Counted from the stretch's first letter, positions 18,650 to 29,126 are shown. The stretch is DNA of 64,000 bases from Ningiella ruwaisensis (GCF_004798935.1 NZ_RAHT01000006.1:1-64000); one strand, 5' to 3'. The notes: generated by a model from the letters alone, not told the origin. Made by a program: numbers and translations.

Positions 18650-21316
18650 TTAGCCGCCAAGTCGCTCAGCCATTGCCTGTAAATTTTTATCCAGCATTGC
18701 CAGGCGTTCGTTTAGGGCCTTAGCATTCGCCGCAGTACCCGTTCTAGTTTGCGTCTTTGTATTATTCTCTATGTCTTTCTGTACAAAATCCTGTGTGTGG
18801 CCTTGTGTGTGATCTTGCTTATTTAAGGCAAGACGCAAACCCGACACCAGGTTTTTTAATAGGCTCCCCAGTGCTTTATCTTGTTGCTTCCCTTCGAAGG
18901 CTTGCTGTGCTTTATCCATTAACATCATTGCTTCGTTATATTGGTTTTGATGAAGACCAAAATCGCGATGCAGTTGATCAAGATACGCTTTTGCTACAAC
19001 AGGCTCGGCTGGCCACGTTACCGGAAACTGCTGCTGCGGATTGAATACTTCGCCCATGTTCGCTAATTTTGCAGCTTCTATTTCGTTCTCGGTCAAAAAT
19101 TCACTGGGTGACAATTCAAACACGTCCAGACCTCTTACTATGCCTGTTCCATAGATTTTGCCCTGATACCAATATGTTGACCAATAGCCTGCAACCACTA
19201 ATTTATCTTCATGAACGGGGCCTCTGTCAAAATATGCAATTTCGACCGGGTTCGCGCTATCGCTAAAGTCTGATAGCGACAAGCCACCCTGGTACCAGGC
19301 TTGCGCAAAAATGTCACGCCCCGGCACTGGCACAAGGGAGCCGTTGTGTGCTACGCAATTTTCCACATCAGATTGCGGTGCCGGAATTTTGTAGTAACTG
19401 GCAAAATTCAACTTGCCATCCTGGATGTCGTATATAGCGTTTGCTCCCCATGTAATTGGGTCTGAGGCGCGACAGCGTGCCTGCGTTCCCCCGCCCCATT
19501 CATCAGTAAAGAGTACCTTTGTGCCATCGTTATTAAAGGTTGCAGAATGCCAATAAGCAAAGCCGGGATCGGTAACGGCATCAATACGCGTGGGGTTGTA
19601 AGGGTCGGATATATCCAAAATGATTCCGTTACCTGAACAAGCGCCTGCAGCTAAATTGAGCGATGGAAATACCGTAATATCATGACATTCATCTGTGGGG
19701 CGTGTTTCTTGAGTACCTTCACCGTGGTCTCCCCCAAGCCAAAGGCCTGCTACCCTGCCCTCCTCATCAGCGAACACTGCCGGACTTGACGTAATTCGCG
19801 CATCTTGAGGACGATCAATGGGTATCTCAATAACGTCAATTCTAAATAAGGCAGTACGCTCATCTCCAGGGACTTCACCAATGCAGCCCGCTAATTCTTT
19901 CGCGTCGCGAACGCCAGCGGTTCCGGAGTTATATACAACAATTTTTTGTTCATCTTTAGATACAACCGAATGGGTATGTGAGCCTCGACAGGTTTGCACC
20001 AGGCCAACCTGCGCCGGGCGGGTAATGTCTGATATGTCAAATATTCGCAAGCCTCTGAAACGCTCTTCGCTTACATCTTCACTAATGCCCTCTAAACCAC
20101 AGTCTATCCGTCCTCGCGTCTGCTCAACCGACATGATCAGCAAATCATCGACAATGGAAACATCGCCCTGACCACCAGGGCATACAACAGAGCTTTGTAG
20201 CTTCGGCAAGCCTGATTCATCTAGTTGATAGATATTAAAACCATGATAATTTCCCGCCACCAGAATATCCCCGGCAAAAGCCATATCGGTATTCCAAAAA
20301 CTTAAAAGTGGCCAACGCTCAGAATATTCCATTTTTGCATCAGCCCCGTCAGATTCATCTCTTTCAGCGCTTTCAATTTGTGCAACATCATCAGAACTCT
20401 CACTTTGCTTTTCATGATGCCTATGGTGTCCATCATGACCGTTTTGCTGTGCATGATTATTTGATTCATCTTCGCTTGTAATATCTGCTTCCTTTTCAGA
20501 CACAAGCGGTGGAATATTTGCAGGATTATCCGGGTCAAAAAAACCTGCGGGTTTAGGCAGAGAAGCAAGCAATACCAGATTGCTAATTGCCTCGCCCGCA
20601 TCTCTAAATCCGGCTTTCAAACCAACTCGAGGGTCGCTAGATAAGCCCTCAAGCAATTTATTCATTTGGGTAATCTCGGCTTTTTGGTCTGCCAGAATAT
20701 CATTAACAAAATTATACAAGATAGGGTCATAGGCGGACCCTGATTGTTCCAATAGGTCATCTACCATGCGAATGGCCCCTTCATGATGAGGGATCATCAG
20801 CGTTAAGAACAAGCGATCAAACTCAACCCCTTCTGCCGCTTCAAGTGCCTTCATTTGTGCTGGGGTAGCCATCCCCATCATGGAATGGTCCATATGCATA
20901 TGATGAGGGACTTCAACGGCTTGTCCACGCTCCTGCAGCCAGTTCTTCATGAACGCAATTTCATCGTCTTGCGATTTTTTTATGCGCCCGGCAATATCAA
21001 TAATCTGGGGATTGTTGGTCCTATCTTCTACTAGATGCCCCATTTCAACAGCCTGCCCATGGTGGGGGATCATATTCTGCATAAAACTCACATCATCTTT
21101 GGTAAATGAGGTATTGCTTAGTTTTATTGCTTCATCCGCCGAAATTGCGCGTGGCGTTTGCCCGGGTGCGCCTGGTTTAATGATTGGAACCTCTTGCGCC
21201 TGCGCCGCAGAGCTGGTGAAGGTAGCGAACGCGCAAATAAGCGCGATTGCGCTTTTTTTAAAGGGAAGCATTTTAGTTACTAAACGGGTTTGTAAAACCA
21301 AACGATTGTCAGACAT
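18650..21316 (-). CDS. Secreted DUF305-LVIVD-repeat fusion protein, His-rich linker
   Basis: 888 residues. Residues 20-41 look like the hydrophobic and cleavage parts of a signal peptide (ending SSAAQAQ). A DUF305 domain spans about 70-225, with both family His pairs (MIPHHGQAVEM about 82-92, MIPHHEGAIRM about 174-184) and between them a Met/His cluster (HHMHMDHSMMGM about 138-149). An acidic, His-rich linker follows (about 285-330, including HDGHHRHH), then a beta-propeller-like region of LVIVD-type repeats (about 335-790) and a helical C-terminus. Some DUF305 proteins bind copper (CopM in cyanobacteria), so metal binding at the envelope is plausible but unproven. The start at 21316 has AAGGTG 5 bases upstream. 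Confidence 0.82.
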   Translation of the reverse strand: MSDNRLVLQTRLVTKMLPFKKSAIALICAFATFTSSAAQAQEVPIIKPGAPGQTPRAISADEAIKLSNTSFTKDDVSFMQNMIPHHGQAVEMGHLVEDRTNNPQIIDIAGRIKKSQDDEIAFMKNWLQERGQAVEVPHHMHMDHSMMGMATPAQMKALEAAEGVEFDRLFLTLMIPHHEGAIRMVDDLLEQSGSAYDPILYNFVNDILADQKAEITQMNKLLEGLSSDPRVGLKAGFRDAGEAISNLVLLASLPKPAGFFDPDNPANIPPLVSEKEADITSEDESNNHAQQNGHDGHHRHHEKQSESSDDVAQIESAERDESDGADAKMEYSERWPLLSFWNTDMAFAGDILVAGNYHGFNIYQLDESGLPKLQSSVVCPGGQGDVSIVDDLLIMSVEQTRGRIDCGLEGISEDVSEERFRGLRIFDISDITRPAQVGLVQTCRGSHTHSVVSKDEQKIVVYNSGTAGVRDAKELAGCIGEVPGDERTALFRIDVIEIPIDRPQDARITSSPAVFADEEGRVAGLWLGGDHGEGTQETRPTDECHDITVFPSLNLAAGACSGNGIILDISDPYNPTRIDAVTDPGFAYWHSATFNNDGTKVLFTDEWGGGTQARCRASDPITWGANAIYDIQDGKLNFASYYKIPAPQSDVENCVAHNGSLVPVPGRDIFAQAWYQGGLSLSDFSDSANPVEIAYFDRGPVHEDKLVVAGYWSTYWYQGKIYGTGIVRGLDVFELSPSEFLTENEIEAAKLANMGEVFNPQQQFPVTWPAEPVVAKAYLDQLHRDFGLHQNQYNEAMMLMDKAQQAFEGKQQDKALGSLLKNLVSGLRLALNKQDHTQGHTQDFVQKDIENNTKTQTRTGTAANAKALNERLAMLDKNLQAMAERLGG

Positions 21317-21625
21317 GAGTCACCTTGAGTTCTTGTTCTTATAGTATTTATAATGGCAAAAGCCGATGGACCTCCTCACTATAAACACAAACATTATGTA
21401 AATAAACATGCTTTGTGTTGATGCCCCTTGTCGAATTATACGAACAGAATTTTACGAACAGATTTTTGCGAATAGCTTTTATTTTTAGATGAGGCGATCC
21501 AACATAAGCAAGGCACCGTCAGATTCAAAAACATTTACAATTTAATAGTTAATGCTTTATAGCCTATAGTGTATCTTGTTGTTTATAAAACTATGTGTAT
21601 CTAAAAACGATTAAAAAGAGAACCT
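21317..21625. other. Divergent intergenic region between the DUF305-LVIVD gene and the tricorn-like protease gene
   Basis: 309 AT-rich bases that must hold both divergent promoters. No convincing coding frame is present. The recognisable structure is the 14-bp tandem repeat at 21439-21480. I could not assign -35/-10 pairs with confidence. Confidence 0.6.
21439..21480. repeat. Three tandem 14-bp direct repeats in a divergent promoter region
   Basis: TACGAACAGAATTT, TACGAACAGATTTT and TGCGAATAGCTTTT follow one another with no gap and an exact 14-base period. Copies 1 and 2 differ at one base; copy 3 is more diverged but keeps CGAA-AG and the T-run. The position between two divergent genes suggests iterated binding sites for a regulator, or simple sequence slippage. 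Confidence 0.6.
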
Positions 21626-24600
21626 ATGAAGCGAATTATCTGCATTGCCTCACTCGCACTATTTAGTGCCAGCACTCTCGCTGAAATCACGCCTGAATGG
21701 GTAAGATATCCAGCTATTTCACCAGATGGGCAACATATTGCCTTTACCTACAAAGGCGATATTTATTCTGTTCCCAGCACTGGTGGACAGGCAACTCGTT
21801 TAACTTTTCATAAAGCGCACGACTACAATCCCGTTTGGAGCCATGATTCACAGCAGCTTGCTTTTGCGTCCGACCGCTTTGGTAATTTCGATGTGTATAC
21901 CATGAGTGCCGCAGGCGGCGAAGCCACACGTCTTACTTTCCATTCTGCCAACGAAGAGCCCTATACATTCACACGTGATAATGCGGCGATTATTTTTGGT
22001 GGGCAGCGCATGGATACTTCTGAAAACAGAGAGTATCCAAGCTCCCGCATGGGTGAGTTGTATAGCGTTCCATCTTCTGGCGGCAGAATAACGCAAGTCT
22101 TCAGTTTACCTGCCGAAGACGCTCAGTTCAGTCCAAACGGTGAAACGCTGATTTACCATGATTACAAAGGCACCGAAAACAAGTGGCGTAAACATCACAA
22201 AAGCGCCATTACTCGAGATATCTGGACCTTTGATATAGATTCAAAAGAGCACAGACAAATTACCGAATTTGAAGGTGAAGATCGCAACCCAGTGTTTGCA
22301 GACGAAAACGATGCGGTATTTTATTTAAGTGAGAAAAACGGTAGCTTTAATGTGTATCGAATGGACTTGGACCGGCCCTCTCGAAGCACGCAATTAACCG
22401 ACTTTAATACGCACCCAGTTCGTTTTTTGTCTTATGGAAATGGCACCCTTGCCTTTTCATATCACGGGGAACTCTATACGCTAGACGCGAGCAGCGGTAA
22501 AACGCAGGCTCAAAAAGTAAAAATCAGTATTAGAACGCAAGATGTTGATAATAAGCAGGAGCGAGTGTCGGTAAATGGTGAAATTGCCGACATGGCCATT
22601 TCACCTGATGGAAAAGAAATTGCTTTTATTGCAAAAGGCGACGTATTCGTTAGTTCAGTAGATGGTGCCTTTACCAAACAGATTACAGATACACCTTCAC
22701 AGGAAAATTTTGTCAGCTTTTCTGACGAGGGAGACGCTGTCCTTTATGCCTCTGAGCGCGACAGTAAATGGAGTATATTCAAGTCAACAAAAGTACGCGA
22801 ACAGGAGCCATTCTTTTATGCAGCAACGCTGATTAAAGAATCTAGCTTAATAGAAAATGAAAAAGACAACTATCTACCAAAAGTGTCTCCAGACGGCAAA
22901 AAACTTGCGTATGTAGAAGACAGACGCACACTAAAAGTAATGGATTTGGCAACCGGCAAATCTGTAACGCTTCTTAAGCCCGATATTGCTATCCATTTTG
23001 GTGATGGTGACATGAACTTTAGCTGGAGCCCGGATAGTGAATGGATACTGTTTGAGCACAAAAAACAGCTTCATAATTATGATATCGCAATGATCAAAGC
23101 GTCGGGAGATGAGGCTATGCAGGTGCTCGTGCCAAGTGGCTACTTTGATTACTCGCCTAAATGGGTAAATGACGGCAAGCAAATTATTTGGATGAGCGAC
23201 AGAGACGGATTGCGCAGTTATGCTACGAGTGGTCGCACTGAAAATGACGTCTATTCTTTGTTTTTCACGCAAGACGCTTGGGATGAGTTCCGCCTAAGTG
23301 AAGATGACTACAAACTTATGCAGGCGATTGAAGAGGCCCAGAAAGATGAAGAAAAAGAGGCTGACAAAGAGACAGACGCTAAAAGCGACGACGAAACGGA
23401 TGACGATGACAGTAAAGAAGAAGTCGAGCCGCTGGAAATCGAATTAGAAGGTTTGAATGAGCGTATCGCGCGTTTGACTTTGCATTCATCTCGTCTGGCA
23501 GATGCAGTATTAAGCAAAGATGCACAAACACTTTATTACCTCACTCAATTTGAAGATAAATTAGATTTATGGGAAACCAATCTGCGTACCAAAGAAACCA
23601 AAAAAGCGATTGGGCTTGGGGTTTCACGCGCTTCGCTAAGCTGGGATCCCAATATGGAAAATTTATACCTCTTGGCTGACGGAAATATTTCCAAACTCGA
23701 TTTGGAAAAAGGTTCGCAAGAGCAAATCAGCGTGAATGCGCAAGTTGTAATAAAAGAAGAGGAAGCCCGCAAACAGGCTTTCGAACACGTTTGGCTGCGC
23801 ACCGCAAAAATCTTTTATGAACCCACTTATCATGGTGTGGATTGGAAGAAAATGGGCGAAGCTTATGCGCCTAAAGTGGCTCACGTAGGTAACGAATATG
23901 AGTTTACTGAATTACTGAGTGAATTGCTGGGCGAGCTAAATGTCTCTCATTCTGGCGCAGGATACCGTCCTCGATTGCCAGATGCAGACAATACGGCATC
24001 TTTAGGTATTTTCTTCGACTATTCACACGATGATGCTGGTATCAAAATTACTGAAGTAATTAGCGGTGGTCCGCTCGATAAAGCAGCCTTTGATGTGAAA
24101 CCGGGCATGTTGATAACGCATATTGATGGTGAAAAAGTCGAAGCCAATATGGACTGGGCTAAATTGCTTAACCTGAAATCTGACAAGTTTGTCTTGCTGG
24201 ATCTCATTGATACTGCAGGGCAATCTCAGCAAATTACCGTTAAGCCAATCTCTCAGGGAGAGGAACAAGCCCTTCTTTATAAGCGATTTATTAAAATCAA
24301 TGAACAAGAAGTGCTCAAGCGCAGCAATGGTCAGCTAGGCTATGTGCATATCCCAGGCATGAGTGATGGTCCCTACCGAGACGTGTACGATGAAATGATG
24401 GGACGCTTTTCTGATAAAAAAGCCATGGTTGTTGATACCCGCTACAATGGCGGCGGCGATTTGGTGGCAGACCTTGCCATGTTCTTTACCGGCGAAGCGT
24501 TTTTAACCTATGCAACTGAGCAACGTGTTGTGGGCGGAGAACCAACCTCTCGTTATACCAAGCCAGTGGTCACCTTGTTTAATGAAGCGATGTACAGTGA

Positions 24601-24877
24601 TGGACACTGCTATGCCAGCGGCTTTCAGGACTTGGATCTAGGTGTTTCGGTGGGCATGCCGGTACCGGGAACCTGCAGCTTTGCAGGCTGGGAAGGTCTT
24701 CCCACTGGCGGTTACTGGGGCGTGGTACCAGTAAGTGCTAAAAACAAAGCTGGAGAATGGCTTGAAAACAATGAGACCGCGCCAGATGTCAAGGTGAAAA
24801 ACATGCCTGGCATCATCGACGCAGGAAGAGATCAGCAGTTGGAGCGCGCTATCAAAGAGGCGCTTGACGAAATTTGA
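21626..24877 (+). CDS. Tricorn-like S41 family protease, exported
   Basis: 1083 residues. A signal peptide (residues 1-19, ending STLA) precedes two TolB/beta-propeller blocks with repeated SPDG/SHDS-type blades (about 25-270 and 315-560). A highly acidic linker (about 570-605), a PDZ domain (about 795-880, GIKITEVISGGPLDKAAF) and an S41 peptidase core (about 900-1083) follow. The core has DTRYNGGGDL and the presumed nucleophile Ser in NEAMYSDG. This is the tricorn protease-homologue architecture, here predicted periplasmic. It probably degrades oligopeptides. AAGAGA lies 5-6 bases before the ATG, and a strong terminator follows. Confidence 0.9.
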   Translation: MKRIICIASLALFSASTLAEITPEWVRYPAISPDGQHIAFTYKGDIYSVPSTGGQATRLTFHKAHDYNPVWSHDSQQLAFASDRFGNFDVYTMSAAGGEATRLTFHSANEEPYTFTRDNAAIIFGGQRMDTSENREYPSSRMGELYSVPSSGGRITQVFSLPAEDAQFSPNGETLIYHDYKGTENKWRKHHKSAITRDIWTFDIDSKEHRQITEFEGEDRNPVFADENDAVFYLSEKNGSFNVYRMDLDRPSRSTQLTDFNTHPVRFLSYGNGTLAFSYHGELYTLDASSGKTQAQKVKISIRTQDVDNKQERVSVNGEIADMAISPDGKEIAFIAKGDVFVSSVDGAFTKQITDTPSQENFVSFSDEGDAVLYASERDSKWSIFKSTKVREQEPFFYAATLIKESSLIENEKDNYLPKVSPDGKKLAYVEDRRTLKVMDLATGKSVTLLKPDIAIHFGDGDMNFSWSPDSEWILFEHKKQLHNYDIAMIKASGDEAMQVLVPSGYFDYSPKWVNDGKQIIWMSDRDGLRSYATSGRTENDVYSLFFTQDAWDEFRLSEDDYKLMQAIEEAQKDEEKEADKETDAKSDDETDDDDSKEEVEPLEIELEGLNERIARLTLHSSRLADAVLSKDAQTLYYLTQFEDKLDLWETNLRTKETKKAIGLGVSRASLSWDPNMENLYLLADGNISKLDLEKGSQEQISVNAQVVIKEEEARKQAFEHVWLRTAKIFYEPTYHGVDWKKMGEAYAPKVAHVGNEYEFTELLSELLGELNVSHSGAGYRPRLPDADNTASLGIFFDYSHDDAGIKITEVISGGPLDKAAFDVKPGMLITHIDGEKVEANMDWAKLLNLKSDKFVLLDLIDTAGQSQQITVKPISQGEEQALLYKRFIKINEQEVLKRSNGQLGYVHIPGMSDGPYRDVYDEMMGRFSDKKAMVVDTRYNGGGDLVADLAMFFTGEAFLTYATEQRVVGGEPTSRYTKPVVTLFNEAMYSDGHCYASGFQDLDLGVSVGMPVPGTCSFAGWEGLPTGGYWGVVPVSAKNKAGEWLENNETAPDVKVKNMPGIIDAGRDQQLERAIKEALDEI

Positions 24878-24894
24878 GCCGGAAGTAAAAACTG

Positions 24895-24930
24895 AAAAGT
24901 CCCTTGTCTTTTATAGCCAAGGGACTTTTT
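24895..24930 (+). terminator. Intrinsic terminator after the tricorn-like protease
   Basis: AAAAGTCCCTTG pairs with CAAGGGACTTTT around an 11-base loop, and a T-run follows immediately. It starts 17 bases after the protease stop codon. Confidence 0.9.
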
Positions 24931-25523
24931 GTTGCCTATAAAAACTTCTTTAAAGTGCTTTATTCTCTGTAAAAAGATGCAATTGAATAGAAATAGCCGC
25001 TAAATTCATTCGAATTCGGCTCGACTGCTTTTAAATAAGCATAAATATCGCGAACAAAAAATACATTTATTTTTTTTATTAGTCAGGAAGTACAAATAAG
25101 GCGACAACTCGCCTGATATAGCAAACCAAGCTAACTTTCTCGCAAAAAATATCATATATTCAGATACATAGCGTTTTTCTATTTATGTTAGTTTTACTCT
25201 GGCATTTACCGCATTAATGAAAAGGTTTATGCATATCATTAAATCTGATGATTTCTTCATTTTATCAGTTTTTTCCGTTGCACATACTTGTTAAACCATT
25301 GTTAATAAATTATATTGCTTGTTAACAGGTGATGTATTTTTAGCCTGTAAGCAGTTCGCTTGGTTAGCGCTTTTTGGTTTTATGTTTGTGTCAGTGACGA
25401 CCAAGTCGATCTTAAATGTCTCTGTTTGTACTAACGTTATTCTTTTGCATTTTTATCGTTTGGCAAAGCAGTTTCAGAGAACAAGTGTCGAGTTATCGGC
25501 TTTACATTTCAGGAGCAACATCA
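24931..25523. other. AT-rich gap with no supported gene
   Basis: About 590 bases between the protease terminator and the YIP1 gene. The stretch is very AT-rich in its first half. It contains one short perfect hairpin (25099-25114, AGGCGA/TCGCCT, no T-tract). Open frames here are short, lack ribosome sites and show no protein-like composition. The region presumably carries the YIP1 promoter and 5' leader. Confidence 0.55.
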
Positions 25524-26129
25524 GTGATACTAAACCATCTATGGGGTTTTTATACGGCCCCAAAACAAGAATGGCAAAACGTAGATAAGAAGCACGAAAG
25601 TTATTTTTATGTGCTCAGTCATATACTAATTATCTCGCTTATTCCAGCTGGAATGGCGTATTACGCATCGGCACACCTTGGTTGGGACATTGGTGCTGGC
25701 GCAACGGCAGAAACGGTCAAACTTACTCAGGCAAGTGCTGCTAGCATGGCAGTGGCGATGTATTGCGGCCTCTTATTTGGTGTAAGCGCACTCGCCGTGC
25801 TTATCCATCAACTGGCTAAAGCATTTGATGCAAAGCCAAACTATACGCAAAGTTTGGAAATCGCTGCATATACAGCTACGCCGTTATTTATGTCTGGTTT
25901 CAGCGCGTTTTATCCCGAACTTTGGTTTATTATGATGGCAGTACTTGTAGGCGTAAGCTACTCGGTGTATTTACTTTATACTGGCGTACCTATCATGATG
26001 CATATACCGGAAGAAAAAGGCTTTATCTTCTCGAGCTCTGTCGTGACCTGCGGACTGGTTTTGATGGTTATTTTGATGGTTTTGTCGGTGATATTATGGA
26101 GTTTGGGGCTTGGTCCTCAGCATATGTAA
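25524..26129 (+). CDS. YIP1 family membrane protein
   Basis: 201 residues with about five membrane segments. The opening ILNHLWGFYTAPKQEWQNV is the standard start of bacterial YIP1-family proteins. I therefore set the start at the GTG at 25524, which has AGGAG exactly 8 bases upstream; a longer reading to 25416 adds an unrelated hydrophobic leader. The family's molecular role in bacteria is unknown. It is convergent with purF, with a shared terminator between. Confidence 0.85.
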   Translation: MILNHLWGFYTAPKQEWQNVDKKHESYFYVLSHILIISLIPAGMAYYASAHLGWDIGAGATAETVKLTQASAASMAVAMYCGLLFGVSALAVLIHQLAKAFDAKPNYTQSLEIAAYTATPLFMSGFSAFYPELWFIMMAVLVGVSYSVYLLYTGVPIMMHIPEEKGFIFSSSVVTCGLVLMVILMVLSVILWSLGLGPQHM

Positions 26130-26172
26130 TTGTACTTGCCCCTATAGCCTGAAAAATAAAAAAGCTTTAACG

Positions 26173-26208
26173 AAAAAGCGCGGACGGACAAGGCTCGCGC
26201 TTTTTTTC
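26173..26208. terminator. Bidirectional terminator between YIP1 and purF genes
   Basis: GAAAAAGCGCG pairs with CGCGCTTTTTTTC. Read on the plus strand the stem ends in a T-run, and on the minus strand the A-run becomes the T-run, so it can serve both convergent genes. Confidence 0.8.
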
Positions 26209-26221
26209 TTCCTCTAAATAA

Positions 26222-27739
26222 TCAATTATCCATATTGTGCATTTCAAGATTACTCAGTTCTGCCTGGAACATCGATAAAGCTTTCTGAGATTCGCCCCGC
26301 GCTTTGTCGATTCGCTCCAAATAGGACTGGTCAATATCCCCAGTGACATAGCTTCCATCAAACACTGATGTCTCAAATTTCGTAATCACCGGATTCTCTT
26401 CACTCACTGCTGCGACGAGATCGGATATATCCTGGAAAATTAATCCATCTGCTTTAATACACTCGCAAATCTGATCTATCTCGCGGCCATAGGCGATTAG
26501 TTCATTTGCTGATGGCATATCAATGCCGTAAACATTTGGAAAACGTATTTCAGGTGCGGCAGACGCAAAATAAACTTTATTAGCGCCGGATTCTCTGGCC
26601 ATTTCAATGATCTGTTCAGAGGTTGTGCCGCGAACGATACTATCATCTACAAGCAATACATTTTTGCCTTTAAACTCAGATGAGATAGCGTTTAATTTAC
26701 GCCTGACAGACTTACGGCGCATTTTCTGCCCTGGCATGATAAACGTGCGGCCGATATAGCGGTTTTTCACAAAACCTTGGCGATATGGCAACTCTAAGGT
26801 GTTGGCAATTTGCAAGGCCACATCCATCGACGTTTCCGGAATGGGGATCACAACATCAATATCCAAATGTCCCCACTCACGCTTGATTTTTTCGCCCAGT
26901 TTGCGTCCCATGTTGACGCGAGATGCATATACTGACACGCCATCGATAAACGAATCAGGTCGAGCAAAATAAACAAACTCAAAAATGCAAGGATGACACA
27001 CCGGGTTAGGCGCACACTGCTTGGTAAAGAGCTCACCATTTTCAGTTACATAAATCGCTTCACCGGGTGCAACATCACGAATAAAACTAAAGCCAACCGC
27101 ATCTAAAGCAACGCTTTCAGAAGCGACCATGTACTCATCGCCTTTGGCCGTCGTGCGCTTGCCAAGCACAAGGGGTCTTATGCCATGCGGGTCTCGAAAA
27201 GCTACCATTCCCTGCCCGATAATGGCTGCAACGACTGCGTAAGCACCGCGTATTTTGGCGTGCACGCGCTCAACGGCAGCAAAAATCTCATCAGGATGAA
27301 TAGTAAGCTCAGAGGTCTGATGCAGCGCATGAGCGAATATATTTAGCAATAACTCAGAATCTGAAGTGGTGTTAATGTGGCGTCTTGCAATCTTGAAGAC
27401 CTCCTCCTGAAGCTCATGGGAGTTGGTTAAGTTACCATTATGCGCAAAGGCAATTCCAAAAGGGGAATTAACATAAAAAGGCTGAGCTTCGGCCGAGCTG
27501 GAACTTCCTGCGGTAGGATATCGACAGTGCCCTATTCCAACATTTCCGGTAAGGCGCTTCATGTGACGCGTATGAAATACATCGCGGACCAAACCATTTG
27601 CCTTGCGCAGATTAAACATATTATTTTCAATGGTCATAATGCCCGCGGCGTCCTGCCCTCTATGTTGCAAAACAATCAGTGCATCATAAAGCGATTGATT
27701 GACCGGCTCTTTAGCGACTATGCCGACGATACCACACAT
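26222..27739 (-). CDS. purF: Amidophosphoribosyltransferase
   Basis: 505 residues (E. coli PurF 505). It starts [10 protein letters not shown], so Cys2 becomes the N-terminal glutaminase nucleophile after Met removal. The phosphoribosyltransferase motif [17 protein letters not shown] (about 363-379) binds PRPP. It makes 5-phosphoribosylamine, the first step of purine synthesis. It sits 21 bases downstream of cvpA in the conserved accD-folC-dedD-cvpA-purF order. Confidence 0.97.
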   Translation of the reverse strand: MCGIVGIVAKEPVNQSLYDALIVLQHRGQDAAGIMTIENNMFNLRKANGLVRDVFHTRHMKRLTGNVGIGHCRYPTAGSSSSAEAQPFYVNSPFGIAFAHNGNLTNSHELQEEVFKIARRHINTTSDSELLLNIFAHALHQTSELTIHPDEIFAAVERVHAKIRGAYAVVAAIIGQGMVAFRDPHGIRPLVLGKRTTAKGDEYMVASESVALDAVGFSFIRDVAPGEAIYVTENGELFTKQCAPNPVCHPCIFEFVYFARPDSFIDGVSVYASRVNMGRKLGEKIKREWGHLDIDVVIPIPETSMDVALQIANTLELPYRQGFVKNRYIGRTFIMPGQKMRRKSVRRKLNAISSEFKGKNVLLVDDSIVRGTTSEQIIEMARESGANKVYFASAAPEIRFPNVYGIDMPSANELIAYGREIDQICECIKADGLIFQDISDLVAAVSEENPVITKFETSVFDGSYVTGDIDQSYLERIDKARGESQKALSMFQAELSNLEMHNMDN

Positions 27740-27760
27740 ACGATTTATTACCTTTTTAGA

Positions 27761-28246
27761 CTATGATGATAAAAAGCTGGAACTGCTTTTTACGTATTCA
27801 AAAAACCATTCAATGATAAAAGCGAACTCAGGCACTAAAACAGACTGCGCCCACCAGGTAGAAGAAGAAGCCGGTGTAAACGTGTCTAAGAAAAATAAAG
27901 CCGCACTGACAATCAAAACGCCTCTTAAGGCACCAAAAACAGCGCCAAGGACTCGGTCGGTGCCCGACAAACCGGTTGCTTTAACTAGTTGAGAAATTAA
28001 ATAATTGATAAGCGCACCAGCGATCAGGGTGCCAATAAATAATATGGCGATCGCAACACCATTTCGCATCGTAGTGTCGTCGATTTGAGTTAAAAATTGC
28101 GCAAGCTTGGGATAAAACTGACTGGCGATAAAAAAAGCAGAAATCCACACAATGAGCGAAACAGCTTCTTTAACAAAACCGCGTACAACACTGATTAGCG
28201 CTGAAAACGCGATAATTCCTATGATTGCAAAATCAAACCAATTCAT
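27761..28246 (-). CDS. cvpA: Colicin V production protein homologue
   Basis: 161 residues with four predicted membrane segments (about 4-22, 27-45, 62-84 and 100-120) and the family signature FDFAIIGII...SVVRGFVKEA near the start. In E. coli CvpA is an inner-membrane protein needed for colicin V export and for resistance to bile salts; the physiological role is not settled. It lies directly upstream of purF, as in E. coli. Confidence 0.92.
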   Translation of the reverse strand: MNWFDFAIIGIIAFSALISVVRGFVKEAVSLIVWISAFFIASQFYPKLAQFLTQIDDTTMRNGVAIAILFIGTLIAGALINYLISQLVKATGLSGTDRVLGAVFGALRGVLIVSAALFFLDTFTPASSSTWWAQSVLVPEFAFIIEWFFEYVKSSSSFLSS

Positions 28247-28379
28247 TGGTGACGGTGATTCCAGTAGACAGTATGTTGCCCGGCCTTTTGAAACAACATT
28301 TGGTACAAGTAAGATAGCGCAAAAAATGTTTCGCTAACGTACATCAATTTTTTGATGGCGCGGATTGTAGCAAATTCAC

Positions 28380-29060
28380 TCAACCAGCGCTAACTTCAAA
28401 TGCAGTTATTTTACCTTTTAGATTTGTTAGTTCTTGCAGATGCGGCAGGGCTTGCTCAAGCTTTTCTCGCTCAAGCTCTGGGCCAACAAATACTTTATTT
28501 AATATGCCTACGTCGGTTTGAACAGGGCGACTGTAGGCGCGATAACCTGCCTGTTTTAGTTTCGAAATTAGCTCGTTAACATTTTTCTCATACCGAAAAC
28601 TTCCTAGTTGCACTACATAACCTGAGTTTTGCACTTCTATTTCAGCATCATCAGGTTCTTCGAGGGCTAGGGTTTTGGTAGTTTCTTTCTGATTGGTCTC
28701 ATTATCACTCGGCTCGCCTGCACTCACACCATCATTTGCGGTGTTATTGTCTTGCGAATTACGCTGCGAACTGCTCTTTGAATTATTTTGCAGATTGTTT
28801 CGTGTAAGGTCGCTCGATTGAGGATCATCAACAGGATTCGCTTTAACAATCTCAACGGGTCTGCTGGTTTTTTCGTCGAGTTTTTCTTGAGGAAAGGCTT
28901 TAGGTTCTTCTATTAAAATGGCTTCAGGTGCTGGAGGAATATCAACAAAACGCTGAGCACTCTGGCGCTTCTCACCATCAAGAACTTCTGGAAGTAAAAT
29001 GACAACTAGCGCCATTACTATGATAGTGCCTACGAGTCTGTTCTGTAATGCTGAATTCAT
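28380..29060 (-). CDS. dedD: SPOR-domain cell division protein, DedD-like
   Basis: 226 residues: a short cytoplasmic start, one membrane segment (about 10-24), a long low-complexity Ser/Asn/Asp/Glu-rich linker (about 60-140), and a C-terminal SPOR domain (about 147-222, starting GYVVQLGSF). SPOR domains bind denuded septal glycan and bring the protein to the division site. Position between folC and cvpA is the E. coli dedD position, which supports the symbol although the linker is not conserved. Confidence 0.88.
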   Translation of the reverse strand: MNSALQNRLVGTIIVMALVVILLPEVLDGEKRQSAQRFVDIPPAPEAILIEEPKAFPQEKLDEKTSRPVEIVKANPVDDPQSSDLTRNNLQNNSKSSSQRNSQDNNTANDGVSAGEPSDNETNQKETTKTLALEEPDDAEIEVQNSGYVVQLGSFRYEKNVNELISKLKQAGYRAYSRPVQTDVGILNKVFVGPELEREKLEQALPHLQELTNLKGKITAFEVSAG

Positions 29061-29126
29061 GACCTTACTTGCTTATCCTAGCTTTTTTAAGCGTTTCACC
29101 ATTGGTAAAGTGCGGGCTAATACCAT

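Noticed and set aside
24931-25523. Possible hidden gene or small RNA in the 590-base gap
   Set aside because: No frame has coding character, and only one short hairpin without a T-run is visible; a small RNA cannot be supported from sequence alone.
25319-25588. 89-residue frame upstream of the YIP1 gene
   Set aside because: It overlaps the well-supported YIP1 start (AGGAG before the GTG at 25524) in another frame and has no family features.
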